From assembly GCA_035695715.1 (NCBI GenBank), contig DASRRM010000046.1, positions 1-27,561 of the forward strand: 27,561 bases of DNA, in the 5' to 3' direction. The notes below the pieces were generated by a model, which saw only the letters and a list, made by a program, of their open reading frames with translations, made no database searches and had not been told where the DNA came from. Shown here one piece after another: positions 16,018 through 23,725 of this stretch. Within the stretch, counting starts at the first letter, position 1; every line of letters begins with the position of its first letter. Position numbers and translations under genes: made by a program. This stretch comes from RYN-428 sp035695715 (GTDB lineage Bacteria; Planctomycetota; Phycisphaerae; Tepidisphaerales; Tepidisphaeraceae).

Positions 16018-16341
16018 TCAACCGCGTTCGAGAATCCTGTCGATATTCCGCGCGCCGTGGAGGACATGAAGCACGTCGATCCCGCCATCTCTCAGTGGAA
16101 GATAGAATACCACGTAATTCTCATACCCTTTGATTGGCCATGATCTGAGATCGGCCAGGCGCCGGTTACGATTGGGTCGCCTCGCGCCAGCCCCGGGATG
16201 GGCGGCGAGATATCCAAACGCTGCCTCTATCGCGTCATAGAATGCTTTACCCGGTTCGAGATTTCGCTCTGCGATGTACCTGGCGGCTTCGTCGATTTCT
16301 TCGTCCGCTGCCTGGCGAAGGAGAATGCGCGGCGCACTCAT
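16018..16341 (-). CDS. parE: ParE/RelE-superfamily toxin
   Basis: 107 residues, typical for ParE. The profile fits throughout: an N-terminal strand (RILLRQAADEEIDEAARYIAE), paired helices (GKAFYDAIEAAFGYLAAHP), then the C-terminal strands with R-x-W-P-I-K-GYENYVVFYLP and IDVLHVLHGARNIDRIL. The WPIKGYENYVVFY and HGARNI segments are the usual ParE signatures. ParE toxins poison DNA gyrase; some relatives cleave mRNA instead. Its ATG overlaps the antitoxin stop by 4 bp (ATGA), the standard arrangement for translational coupling. It appears intact. Confidence 0.93.
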   Translation of the reverse strand: MSAPRILLRQAADEEIDEAARYIAERNLEPGKAFYDAIEAAFGYLAAHPGAGARRPNRNRRLADLRSWPIKGYENYVVFYLPLRDGGIDVLHVLHGARNIDRILERG

Positions 16342-16580
16342 TGTCCCGCCTCGGCCAGCTTCCTTCGCTTGGCGTCCCAGTAGCCGGGCGTGACTTCAAT
16401 TGAGGGAGAATCCAATGACTTGAGCAGGTGGTCTTCCATTTCCGGGGTCAAAGGCTCGCCGGCATCGGCTTGAATCAGCGCCTGGACGTACTGCGAGACG
16501 TTTGAGTACCCTTCGGCCGCGGCGCGTGCGCCAGCAATACGCCCCAGTTCGTCCGACAACGTGATGATTTCAGTGGCCAT
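16338..16580 (-). CDS. parD: ParD-like antitoxin
   Basis: 80 residues from the ATG at 16580, preceded by GAGGA; an upstream TTG at 16601 is rejected because it lies inside the promoter. The N-terminus ATEIITLSDELGRIAGARAA and GYSNVSQYVQALIQADAG match a ribbon-helix-helix DNA-binding domain (beta strand, helix, turn, helix). The C-terminal half (LTPEMEDHLLKSLDSP, GYWDAKRRKLAE) is the flexible toxin-binding tail. The antitoxin gene is first in the operon, and it should dimerise on the palindrome upstream and repress its own transcription, as other ParD proteins do. Confidence 0.88.
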   Translation of the reverse strand: MATEIITLSDELGRIAGARAAAEGYSNVSQYVQALIQADAGEPLTPEMEDHLLKSLDSPSIEVTPGYWDAKRRKLAEAGQ

Positions 16581-16600
16581 TACGAATTCCTCAGGACTCA

Positions 16601-16639
16601 ATCATATATCGACCGCAATAACGGTTTCAAGCATGAAAC
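16601..16639 (-). promoter_or_regulatory. parDE promoter with overlapping operator palindrome
   Basis: On the minus strand TTGAAA (complement of 16625-16630) and TATGAT (complement of 16601-16606) are 18 bp apart, matching the -35 and -10 consensus at 5 of 6 positions each. The -35 box lies inside the inverted repeat GTTTCA-TGCT-TGAAAC (16624-16639). That is where an antitoxin dimer would block RNA polymerase. Transcription would start near 16594, just before the antitoxin's ribosome binding site. The operator role is inference. Confidence 0.5.
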
Positions 16640-16730
16640 GCGACACCGGACTGCGATTTTAGGTGCTGGCGCCATCGAACCAACTACCTCGATCTTCACG
16701 GCTGCGCGCTTTTCTGTTGAAATACCCCCC

Positions 16731-17306
16731 ATGAAATGCCCCATCTGCAAAACCGTCGCACTGGTTGATTCAGAGCTCCCCCAGGGACCGGCGTCACATC
16801 ACTGCACGCAATGCGGCGGACACTGGGTCGAATCCAAGCGATATTGGGCGTGGCTGGAATCGCCCGAGGCGAAAGCCGACCTGCCGGCGACGGCGGGCGA
16901 GGTGCATTTCGCCGTGACTGATTCGATGAAGGCCAAGATTTGCCCCGAGTGCGGGCATCTCCTTTCGCGCGCCAAAGCCGGGCATGGGGCGGATTTTTAT
17001 CTGGATCGGTGCAGCCATTGCGGCGGAATCTGGTTCGATGCGATGGAATGGGAAGCGCTTCGCGCCAAAGGCCTGCACGATGACGTGCACTTTGTTTTTT
17101 CCAAGGCCTGGCAGGCAGAGATCGCTCGCGCCGAACGGCAGAAGCAACACGACCGCCTGCTGCGGGAAAAATTGGGGGATGCCGACTTCGCGGAAATTCA
17201 GCGCATCAAGGCGTGGCTCGATGCCCACCCGCATCGGCCGGAGTTGTACGCCGTGCTGATGGCGGATGCGGGGGCAGCCGTGCCGGCGGTAGAGCATCGG
17301 ACGTGA
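16731..17306 (+). CDS. double zinc-ribbon (zf-TFIIB-type) protein
   Basis: 191 residues. There are two zinc ribbons: C3-C6 with C25-C28, and C71-C74 with C94-C97. The second pair ends CSHCGGIWFDAMEWEAL, the hallmark of the zf-TFIIB family (Cys-pair, GGxWxD, E). The first reads CTQCGGHWVESKRYWAWL and is a diverged copy. A charged helical tail (AWQAEIARAERQKQHDRLLREK) follows. The proteins are soluble with no signal peptide, and their biochemical role is poorly known. The start follows a C-rich stretch with no Shine-Dalgarno, but the first Cys pair begins at residue 3, so no later start is possible. It diverges from parDE and converges on the 880-residue gene. Confidence 0.85.
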   Translation: MKCPICKTVALVDSELPQGPASHHCTQCGGHWVESKRYWAWLESPEAKADLPATAGEVHFAVTDSMKAKICPECGHLLSRAKAGHGADFYLDRCSHCGGIWFDAMEWEALRAKGLHDDVHFVFSKAWQAEIARAERQKQHDRLLREKLGDADFAEIQRIKAWLDAHPHRPELYAVLMADAGAAVPAVEHRT

Positions 17307-17349
17307 GTATGTTGTGGGATGATTCTGTCCATTTGGTACGCAAGAGTTT

Positions 17350-17445
17350 AAGGAGCCGCGCACGGAGGGTACTCGGGTACTCCCGGAGTAAGCGGTTTTC
17401 GCCGAACCCGCTTACTTCGGGAGTACCCTCCGTGCGCGGCTCCTT
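17350..17445. repeat. family B inverted-repeat element, copy B2
   Basis: The left arm 17350-17395 (AAGGAGCCGCGCACGGAGGG...) pairs with the right arm 17408-17445 over a 12-nt loop. The left arm carries an extra 8 bp, a tandem copy of GGGTACTC. Arm sequences match those of B1 at 8520-8691 apart from a few bases, but the 104-bp interior of B1 is missing. As with B1, it lies between the 3' ends of two convergent genes, which it could separate as a strong bidirectional stem-loop. Confidence 0.9.
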
Positions 17446-17475
17446 CTTCTGTGGATTCAGTGCGTCGCAAAGGAT

Positions 17476-20118
17476 TTATCGCTTGGGCACCCTGCCCGGG
17501 GCGGGCGTTTCTTCGGCGCTCATGCGCGATTTGATGGAGTCGATCGCCACCTGGGCCGACTGTTTGGCGGCGGCGTCCTTGTCCTCTTTGACGGCGCGAG
17601 TCAGGTCGGCCAGGCTCTTTTTTGTGCCGATGCGCTCGAGGATTCTGGCCGCATCGATCTGCACGATGGCGCTGGAGTCGCGGAGGCTGGGCGTGACGGC
17701 GAATTCCGCGCCGCTTCCCATGGCCATCAGTGCCGTCACCGTTGGAGCCGGGTCGGTCTTGAGCCATTTGGCGATGGCCGCCGCCGATTTCACATCTTTT
17801 AATGCGCCCAAAATCTGAATGGCGGCATGGCGCAGCTCGGGGTCGGCGTCTTCCTTAAGCAGCGGGCCCAGTTCCAGGCCAATGGAAGAATCGCCCCACA
17901 CGCTAAGGGCGGCGATCAGGTCGTTTCCTGGCACTGATTTATCGCCGGCTCGCAGGAGGGCGGCGAGTTTGGTGGAAACCGCGTGGCGGTCTTTTTCAGT
18001 GGGCGGGATGGCGTGAAGTGCCAGGACGGCGGATTTTCGCGCCGCCGGGTCGGTGCCGTTTAAATCCGCCAGCACCGCCGGTAGATCGCCGGTCTTGGAC
18101 GGATCCACAACCACCGGCGCCGTCGTTGGCGCGGTCGCGTCGGCGGGCTGGGTTGCGGCCACCGATTGAATGTGCGCGATAACGTTACGCGCCATGTCCG
18201 CCGTTCCCAGGTCGCTGCTGAGGGTTGCCTTTCGCAAGGCTTGGGCAGAGCGGATCGTAGCATTTTCAGCCAGATACTTCAGGGCAGTTTGCCGGGTGGC
18301 GGGATCCTCGCTGCTCAGCAATCCGTCGACGGCATCTTCGCCGGCCGGGCCGGCCTTTTTCAGGATGGCCGCCGCCCGATCGTAATCATCCATCAGCCGC
18401 GGCGCAATAAACACCGGCGAAAGCGGATCGCTGAGCGATTCGCCAGGATCGATTTCGCGAATCGTTCTTGCCGCTGCGTTCACCACCTTGGCGTAGAACG
18501 GATCGGCGGCAGGGTGAACCTGGATGACGATCCATTTGTCGCCCGCCGGGATGTAATATTGCGTTGCCCGCTCGCCGGCCGTTTCCACCAGGCGGGTGGT
18601 GGTCATGCCGTTGATCTGTCCCTCGCTGGCGTTCATGTTCGCGCCGTTGATGGCCAGCAATCCCTTCTCCGCGGCCGCGTGAAGCACCGCCGGCTTGTCG
18701 CTGATCGCCGGCTTTCGTTGCCGGGCATTGTTTCGCGGCATCGTGAAGATCGAAAGCGATGCACCGGCGTGCGTGCTGCTGGCCCAGGTCAGCACCCCGG
18801 GCTTTTCCTCGACCGCGTGCAGATCGAGCTTCATGTCGCTGGGCGGCTGCAGCTTGAATTGTCCGAAGGAAACCTCCGGGCTTAATCGCCCGCGCGACAA
18901 CTGCCCGGTGGTCCACTCGTCGGCATCGGGCGAATCGGTATAGATCGAGTTGTCAAACTTCCCCGATGGCAGCGCCGCCACCGCCTGGGCGAATACATCC
19001 ACCCGGCGGGCGGTGTCGTCCCAGTCGGGCTGATCGTGAAATGCGGCTTGCAATGAGGCCAGCCCGCGCTTTAATTCGATCACGTCCGGCATGTGTTCTT
19101 CGCGGGTGGATTGGGAAATATCCGCCGTGGTCTTGGTCTGAACCTCCTCCTTGAATCTCGCGTAGGCGGCGGGGTCCCTGGTTGGGGTCACTGCCGGGCC
19201 GGGCTTCCCGTCGGCAGTGGTGTTCCAGGAGGTATCGTCGGAGGTGCTGGGCGGCGGTGAAGCCAGTGCCAGATCGCGCGCGGTGTTCACGGCGGTGAAA
19301 ATCGTCCCGGCCATGATCAACCCGAGCACCAGCTTGAGAATGAACGCCCCCACAAGCAACCCGCCAGCTCCGAACGCCAGCGCTACCGCCCCAGCGCCCC
19401 AATCGAAGTCGAAGGCAATTTTCACTACGTAATACAGGGCCGGAAGGATGAGCACGAAGAGGGTGATTTTCAGCAAATCGGGACTGAATTCCGCCATGCA
19501 GGCAATGATGACCGCGACGGCGGCGGTGGCGCAGGCGCGAAGGTAGGCCGACCGCGTCAGCCGCTCGTTCAAGACCGTCGCTGCGCCCCAGACGCCCAGG
19601 AGAAGCAGCGGGCCGAGTACGGCAAAGACCATCGCGTCGAACAGAACAATCCATCCCCAGATTTTCGCCGTCACCATCATGGCGGCGTGTGAATCCTTGA
19701 CCTGGCTGAAAGCCTGGCTGCTCAAATAAATTCCCACGCCGAGCGACACGACGGCCAGCAGCCCCAGGACAAGCCAGGTCAGCTTGTTGATGGGCAGGTT
19801 GGTATGCGAGACGCGCGCTGAGCGCGCGGCGCCAACGAATTGTCCGGTCGAGGCGGCGGGCGGAGCAGGCTTGGGGGCGGCGGCGGGTTTGAGCGCGCCG
19901 GAGGCGATGGGATTGCTGTAAACGCGCTCGGGCCTTTCGGCCGGCTTTTCCTCGACGGCGGCATCGAATGCGCCCTCGGCGAATGGATCGTCCGGCGGAG
20001 GCGGCGCTTCGATCAGAAACGCGCTGCCGCAATGTTTGCACTTGACGCGCTGGCCGACGAGTTTTTCGTCAACCTTATAGGAATGCCTGCAGTTGTCGCA
20101 CTGGACGCTGATCGCCAT
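17476..20118 (-). CDS. zinc-ribbon / multi-TM / HEAT-repeat membrane protein
   Basis: 880 residues from the ATG at 20118, chosen because the zinc ribbon begins at once; the frame upstream to 20346 shows no domain. C7-C10 and C27-C30 form an MJ0042-type zinc ribbon (VQCDNCRHSYKVDEKLVGQR), followed by a Pro/Ala-rich linker (40-105). Five or six membrane helices lie at about 113-133, 153-182, 192-210, 216-235 and 241-275. A large soluble region has a beta-rich part (DMKLDLHAVEEKPGVLTWAS, ATQYYIPAGDKWIVIQVHP). The last ~220 residues are HEAT-like repeats (VDGLLSSEDPATRQTALKYL, PAVLADLNGTDPAARKSAVL, LLKEDADPELRHAAIQILG). No enzymatic motif is seen. It may be an envelope scaffold or sensor; the function is unknown. 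Confidence 0.82.
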   Translation of the reverse strand: MAISVQCDNCRHSYKVDEKLVGQRVKCKHCGSAFLIEAPPPPDDPFAEGAFDAAVEEKPAERPERVYSNPIASGALKPAAAPKPAPPAASTGQFVGAARSARVSHTNLPINKLTWLVLGLLAVVSLGVGIYLSSQAFSQVKDSHAAMMVTAKIWGWIVLFDAMVFAVLGPLLLLGVWGAATVLNERLTRSAYLRACATAAVAVIIACMAEFSPDLLKITLFVLILPALYYVVKIAFDFDWGAGAVALAFGAGGLLVGAFILKLVLGLIMAGTIFTAVNTARDLALASPPPSTSDDTSWNTTADGKPGPAVTPTRDPAAYARFKEEVQTKTTADISQSTREEHMPDVIELKRGLASLQAAFHDQPDWDDTARRVDVFAQAVAALPSGKFDNSIYTDSPDADEWTTGQLSRGRLSPEVSFGQFKLQPPSDMKLDLHAVEEKPGVLTWASSTHAGASLSIFTMPRNNARQRKPAISDKPAVLHAAAEKGLLAINGANMNASEGQINGMTTTRLVETAGERATQYYIPAGDKWIVIQVHPAADPFYAKVVNAAARTIREIDPGESLSDPLSPVFIAPRLMDDYDRAAAILKKAGPAGEDAVDGLLSSEDPATRQTALKYLAENATIRSAQALRKATLSSDLGTADMARNVIAHIQSVAATQPADATAPTTAPVVVDPSKTGDLPAVLADLNGTDPAARKSAVLALHAIPPTEKDRHAVSTKLAALLRAGDKSVPGNDLIAALSVWGDSSIGLELGPLLKEDADPELRHAAIQILGALKDVKSAAAIAKWLKTDPAPTVTALMAMGSGAEFAVTPSLRDSSAIVQIDAARILERIGTKKSLADLTRAVKEDKDAAAKQSAQVAIDSIKSRMSAEETPAPGRVPKR

Positions 20119-20513
20119 AAGAACACAGCTCTGGCCGAAACGCCCGGCAGTGGCCGGGCCCTGGCGTGTGAAGGAAAACAGCCGCTCCGCACACGTATTA
20201 TGCCCCGGTTTGCGGCGGGTCGTCAAATCAGCCGGGGCAAATTTGGGTGGCGGCTGGCGGTGGTTAAGTTTGAAATGTCCGATGGGTGCGATCGGTGCCA
20301 CAGGTCTGGCGGTACCGCGAGCTGTGGCAGCCCGCGATCCTTTCAAAATGAGCCATCACGATTTTTCGCGGCCTCTTTACAGCCGTCGCCTGTTTGCGGT
20401 AAAACAATCTCCCAAGGCTCGCATTGATGCACTGGAGGTTGAGTTCGGTTTCGTGTAATATCTCTCACCCGGATCGCAAAAGATTAACAAAGTCCATATA
20501 AAGCAGGTTGGTT
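20119..20513. other. divergent intergenic region, AT-richer on the right
   Basis: This 395-bp gap separates the 880-residue gene (minus) from the small basic protein gene (plus). It holds one hairpin (20296-20329). From about 20340 on, the base composition is clearly less GC-rich than the surroundings, as expected for promoter DNA, but I could not pick a -35/-10 pair with confidence. Confidence 0.4.
20296..20329. repeat. hairpin with TGCCACAG arms
   Basis: TGCCACAG (20296-20303) and CTGTGGCA (20322-20329) are perfect 8-bp reverse complements. The 18-nt loop contains the small palindrome CGGTACCG. It resembles the REP-like units elsewhere in the window in having a palindrome inside a palindrome, but only one copy is present. 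Confidence 0.5.
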
Positions 20514-20822
20514 ATGCGACGCCCATTTAATTCATCGTCTTCCTCGCGAAATCCCAAGGCCCGTCCGCCCGGTTTTATTCCGCCCAAGCTTTCGCAACTG
20601 ACGGCCCGCCCGCCTCTGACGGGCAAGCAGCGCCGCCGCCAGCTCAAGGCCAGCGCCTGGCGCCTGAGCCGGATCATTCACGCCCCAGCGCACATGATCA
20701 TCGCAACCCTCAAGGCCGACCGTTCGCAGATTCCAGTGCTGGCTAATCGCACGGCGGATCGGCGCGGCGATGCCTACCGGCTGGCCAACAAGATCGCGCG
20801 CCTGGCGCGGCGCAGCGCCTGA
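20514..20822 (+). CDS. small highly basic protein, unknown function
   Basis: 102 residues from the ATG at 20514 (an in-frame TTG lies two codons earlier). Third codon positions are strongly G/C, like the clear genes here, which supports it being real. The N-terminal ~40 residues are Ser/Pro/Arg-rich and likely disordered (RRPFNSSSSSRNPKARPPGF). The rest is helical and Arg/Lys-rich (GKQRRRQLKASAWRLSRI, DAYRLANKIARLARRS). The strong positive charge suggests nucleic-acid or ribosome binding, but no family is recognised. It stands alone, about 225 bp before the next plus-strand gene. Confidence 0.6.
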   Translation: MRRPFNSSSSSRNPKARPPGFIPPKLSQLTARPPLTGKQRRRQLKASAWRLSRIIHAPAHMIIATLKADRSQIPVLANRTADRRGDAYRLANKIARLARRSA

Positions 20823-20965
20823 GTGCGATTGGCCAGTCCAACACACCGCTCATCAAGGGGAACCCTCTGCGTCGCGCCGCGGCAACGGAATTTTATGCCG
20901 CGTCGTTTTATTACTTCCATTTTCAAGGATCACAATTCGGGGAGTTGGGCGATATGTAAAGTGGA

Positions 20966-20981
20966 GGCGGCGCGCGCCGCC
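20966..20981. repeat. 16-bp perfect GC palindrome
   Basis: GGCGGCGCGCGCCGCC is a perfect palindrome followed by GGGTAAAAT. It lies in the 225-bp gap between two plus-strand genes, about 145 bp after one stop and 66 bp before the next start. It may be an operator or a weak terminator; nothing else stands out in this gap. Confidence 0.5.
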
Positions 20982-21047
20982 GGGTAAAATCGGGCCGTAC
21001 CAGTTCGTTTCAAGTCCGCGGGTCGGTTTCGGCTCCGCTCGGAGCTT

Positions 21048-21548
21048 ATGCCGTTCCACCTTTCGCATCCCGATGAACGCGACGCCATCATAAGCAACGG
21101 CATCGAAGCCGATGCCGAGGGATACATCGACGTTTTCACCGACAACATGGTTGCCAACACAATTGCGCGCGACCAGCTTTTCCTCGATCGCTACGACGTT
21201 TTCTGGATCACCCCGACGGGGATTACCGCCGAGCTCGAGCCGAACCTCGAATGCGGCATTACCTCGCCCTACCAGTTTCGCATCCGCCAGTCGCGCGTTG
21301 CCGAGCAGTTTCTGAGGTTGATGGGTGAGCACGAGGTTGTGTTCGATCGTCCGACGGCGTGGGATTATTTTTACTGGAAGCGGGTGGGGTTTTTGAATGA
21401 GGATGTGAACGATCAGTTTCGGATCCTGCGCGACTTCCGCGCCAATCGCATTTCCGCCGAGCAGGCCAACGCTCATTTTGCCGAAATCACCAAGCGCGTG
21501 AACGCCCGGCTGCAAGTTCGCCGGCGCGTGAAGCTGAGCCGGAAGTAG
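21048..21548 (+). CDS. conserved-looking soluble protein, unknown function
   Basis: 166 residues. GGAG lies 5 nt before the ATG. No signal peptide and no membrane segment, so cytoplasmic. It is rich in acidic and aromatic residues (EGYIDVFTDNMVANTIARDQ, DRYDVFWITPTGITAELEPN, DRPTAWDYFYWKRVGFL), with an Arg/Lys-rich C-terminal tail. The strict codon bias and balanced composition indicate a real gene. I recognise no domain or catalytic motif. It converges on the 627-residue secreted protein across a gap carrying element A3. Confidence 0.75.
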   Translation: MPFHLSHPDERDAIISNGIEADAEGYIDVFTDNMVANTIARDQLFLDRYDVFWITPTGITAELEPNLECGITSPYQFRIRQSRVAEQFLRLMGEHEVVFDRPTAWDYFYWKRVGFLNEDVNDQFRILRDFRANRISAEQANAHFAEITKRVNARLQVRRRVKLSRK

Positions 21549-21660
21549 CGGTCATGGCCGCGCCAAACAGCATGCTATTCGTCATTTGTTCAAACTTTGC
21601 GGTTTTTGACGTCCGGCGGTGAAAAAGATGTGGGATTTACCGAGGATTTTGCAACCTCAA

Positions 21661-21772
21661 CGTGACACGGGCGTCCCGCCCGTGCTGGCGATGAAATGAG
21701 TTCGAGAACTACTGGCGCCGATTATTCTTCGCATTTTCCCGTCGCCAGCACGGCCGAGACGACCGTGTCACG
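21661..21772 (+). repeat. family A inverted-repeat element, copy A3
   Basis: A 112-bp element with terminal inverted repeats of about 33 bp (CGTGACACGGGCGTC... and its complement), differing at about five positions. It aligns end to end with the reverse complement of A1 (116-226), 21.5 kb away. It lies between the 3' ends of two convergent genes. The interior (about 45 bp) has no open frame of note. Confidence 0.82.
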
Positions 21773-21782
21773 ATGAGCGCCT

Positions 21783-21799
21783 TTAAAACCGCTCAGTTT
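21783..21799 (+). repeat. 17-bp dispersed repeat, copy 2
   Basis: This is identical to 295-311 (TTAAAACCGCTCAGTTT), 10 bp beyond the right end of A3. The last bases run into GCTCAGTTTTGAGC, a 5-bp-stem hairpin not fully present in copy 1. Confidence 0.6.
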
Positions 21800-21841
21800 T
21801 GAGCATTTAGATTTCGCCGCACGACGACGAATTTCCGGCAC

Positions 21842-23725
21842 CTAAAACCCTTCCTTCGGAACCTGGTTCCGCAGCATCTGATGGCAGCGGTCGCGCACTT
21901 CAGCCGCGAAGGCGCGGGCGGCGGGGTCGCTGGTGTCCTGGAAAACCGTCTCCTGCAGCATTGCCTTCACATATTGCCGGCAACGCGAGACGCGCTCGTC
22001 CTGCTGGTCGCCCAGCTCGCGGATTTTCGCGATCCCGGCTACCTCGGCGTAGTTGTCGGCTTTCACCATCTCGATCAACTGCGGAATGCGCTCCTTCCAA
22101 TAAGCCTCGCTGCCGGGACCGGTAAATTTGTGGCGGGCGATGTCGGCATTCAGCTTGTCGAGCTGCGCCAGGGTCTGATCGGCAATCGCTTTTACCGCCG
22201 GGCTCTTGGCCGATTCCTGCTTGCAGAATGCATCCATGTCGGCCCCCCACTTCTTGTATTCGCGCAGGCGGTCGTGAATCGCGTGAACGAAATACCACAT
22301 GTCCTGAATCGCCTGAATCAGGTGCGTTTTGGTTTTCTCATCGAGCGGCTCATAAGTGCCGTCCGGCTTTTTCTTGAGCTGGTTGACGATCGGCTCGATG
22401 TGCGAATCCCATAGGCCGCACGTGGCATAGGCCAGCGTCTGGCGATCGCCGCCGGGCGGGCGCGGCTTGATGCCGGCCACATCGAGGATGTATTCGCACG
22501 GTCCCTGCCCCAGCGTTTCGCGCATCAGGTCGATGGGCGTGAAAACATTCAACGGCGTGCTCGCCACCCGGCCCAGCGGATAAATGATCACGCGCTCGTA
22601 AACGTGCGATTGGTTGCGTTTATCTTTGTCAGCATATAAACAGAGGCGCACTTCATCGCCCTTGAAAACAGCCGGGTAGATGAAAAAAGCCGCCAGCGAT
22701 TCCTGCCAGATTTGCGGGGCGTTGGCATCGCCGCGTTCCCACCAGGCCACGCCTTTGTCCCACCAGTCGGCCGACCGCTTGCTGCTGGTGTCGGCGGTGA
22801 AGCGGGCATCGAGCGGATCGGTGCCGCTTTGGGCATTGACGGTGTTCTTGAAATCGAACGATTGATTCCGGCTGGGCCAATCGGCCAGGTGCTTTCCCTC
22901 GGCCACGATAAAATCGCCACGCCATCGCGCTTCAAACGGGCGCTTCCAGGCAATCGGTGTGGGCTTGTACGTGGGCAGCGGCGTGGCGTCTTCGTCGCGC
23001 CAAATTCCCTTTTGCTCGAGAATACCTGCGTAAACGGGCTGACCCTGAAATTCAATTCGCGCCGCCGCCAGACGACGGGCTTTTCCCTCGCCGCTGAAAA
23101 CCAGGTCGACCTGCGGATCGGCGTCGTCGGCGGCCTTGGCGGCGGATGGAGCGGCGGCGTCTTTTTGCCTGGTTTCTTTCAGCCGCCCCGGCCAATCGCA
23201 CATCACGATCGTGTTTCCCCCGTCGAGAAACTGCAGCAGGAAATTCTCCGCCGGGATGGTAAGCGATGGCATCTTCAGCCGCACCGGATCGAAAACGACA
23301 TCATCGGCAAAAAAGTCAGGAAGGACGGCATAGCGCGCCCCGGTTCGCACTTCCACGCTTGCCGCATTCTTGCCGGGAACAATTTTCACATACCCTTCAG
23401 CGCCCAGCGACAAATCCGCCTCGGCGTCTCCCGCCGTGATTCGCAAAACCGTATGGCCGGCGGCGTTTTTAGTGATTTCCGCTTTGCCAATCGGCTCGCT
23501 CTTGCTCGCGCCTTTGGCCAGGATCGCCAGCTCCATCCGCGGGCTGGCCAGGTCGGATTTGATGTACGCCGCCACGCCCGGCTTGCCCGGTATGGCGACG
23601 ATTTTCATCGCCTTGTTCTCCAGTGCCGCCTCGCCCGGCGCATCGGCCCGCAACAGCGCCGGGCCAAACGCGAGAATCAATGGCACGATGGCCGCGACGA
23701 ATCTTGTGATGGCTTTTGCTCGCAT
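21842..23725 (-). CDS. large secreted protein of unknown function
   Basis: 627 residues from the ATG at 23725, which has GAGGGAA upstream; a TTG at 23779 in the same frame is less likely. A signal peptide (MRAKAITRFVAAIVPLILAF, cut after LRADA) directs export. The N-terminal third is beta-rich (MKIVAIPGKPGVAAYIKSDL, YVKIVPGKNAASVEVRTGAR). The middle has aromatic clusters (WRGDFIVAEGKHLADWPSRN, DWWDKGVAWWERGDANAP). The last ~200 residues are helical and charged (KTHLIQAIQDMWYFVHAIHD, QLIEMVKADNYAEVAGIAKI). No motif is recognised; the aromatic-rich beta part would suit carbohydrate handling, which is only a guess. It diverges from an SGNH hydrolase. Confidence 0.8.
   Translation of the reverse strand: MRAKAITRFVAAIVPLILAFGPALLRADAPGEAALENKAMKIVAIPGKPGVAAYIKSDLASPRMELAILAKGASKSEPIGKAEITKNAAGHTVLRITAGDAEADLSLGAEGYVKIVPGKNAASVEVRTGARYAVLPDFFADDVVFDPVRLKMPSLTIPAENFLLQFLDGGNTIVMCDWPGRLKETRQKDAAAPSAAKAADDADPQVDLVFSGEGKARRLAAARIEFQGQPVYAGILEQKGIWRDEDATPLPTYKPTPIAWKRPFEARWRGDFIVAEGKHLADWPSRNQSFDFKNTVNAQSGTDPLDARFTADTSSKRSADWWDKGVAWWERGDANAPQIWQESLAAFFIYPAVFKGDEVRLCLYADKDKRNQSHVYERVIIYPLGRVASTPLNVFTPIDLMRETLGQGPCEYILDVAGIKPRPPGGDRQTLAYATCGLWDSHIEPIVNQLKKKPDGTYEPLDEKTKTHLIQAIQDMWYFVHAIHDRLREYKKWGADMDAFCKQESAKSPAVKAIADQTLAQLDKLNADIARHKFTGPGSEAYWKERIPQLIEMVKADNYAEVAGIAKIRELGDQQDERVSRCRQYVKAMLQETVFQDTSDPAARAFAAEVRDRCHQMLRNQVPKEGF

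Noticed and set aside
20119..20346. N-terminal extension of the zinc-ribbon membrane protein to 20346
   Set aside because: The extension has no domain character and is Pro/Arg-rich; the zinc ribbon begins six residues after the ATG at 20118, as is usual for this ribbon type.
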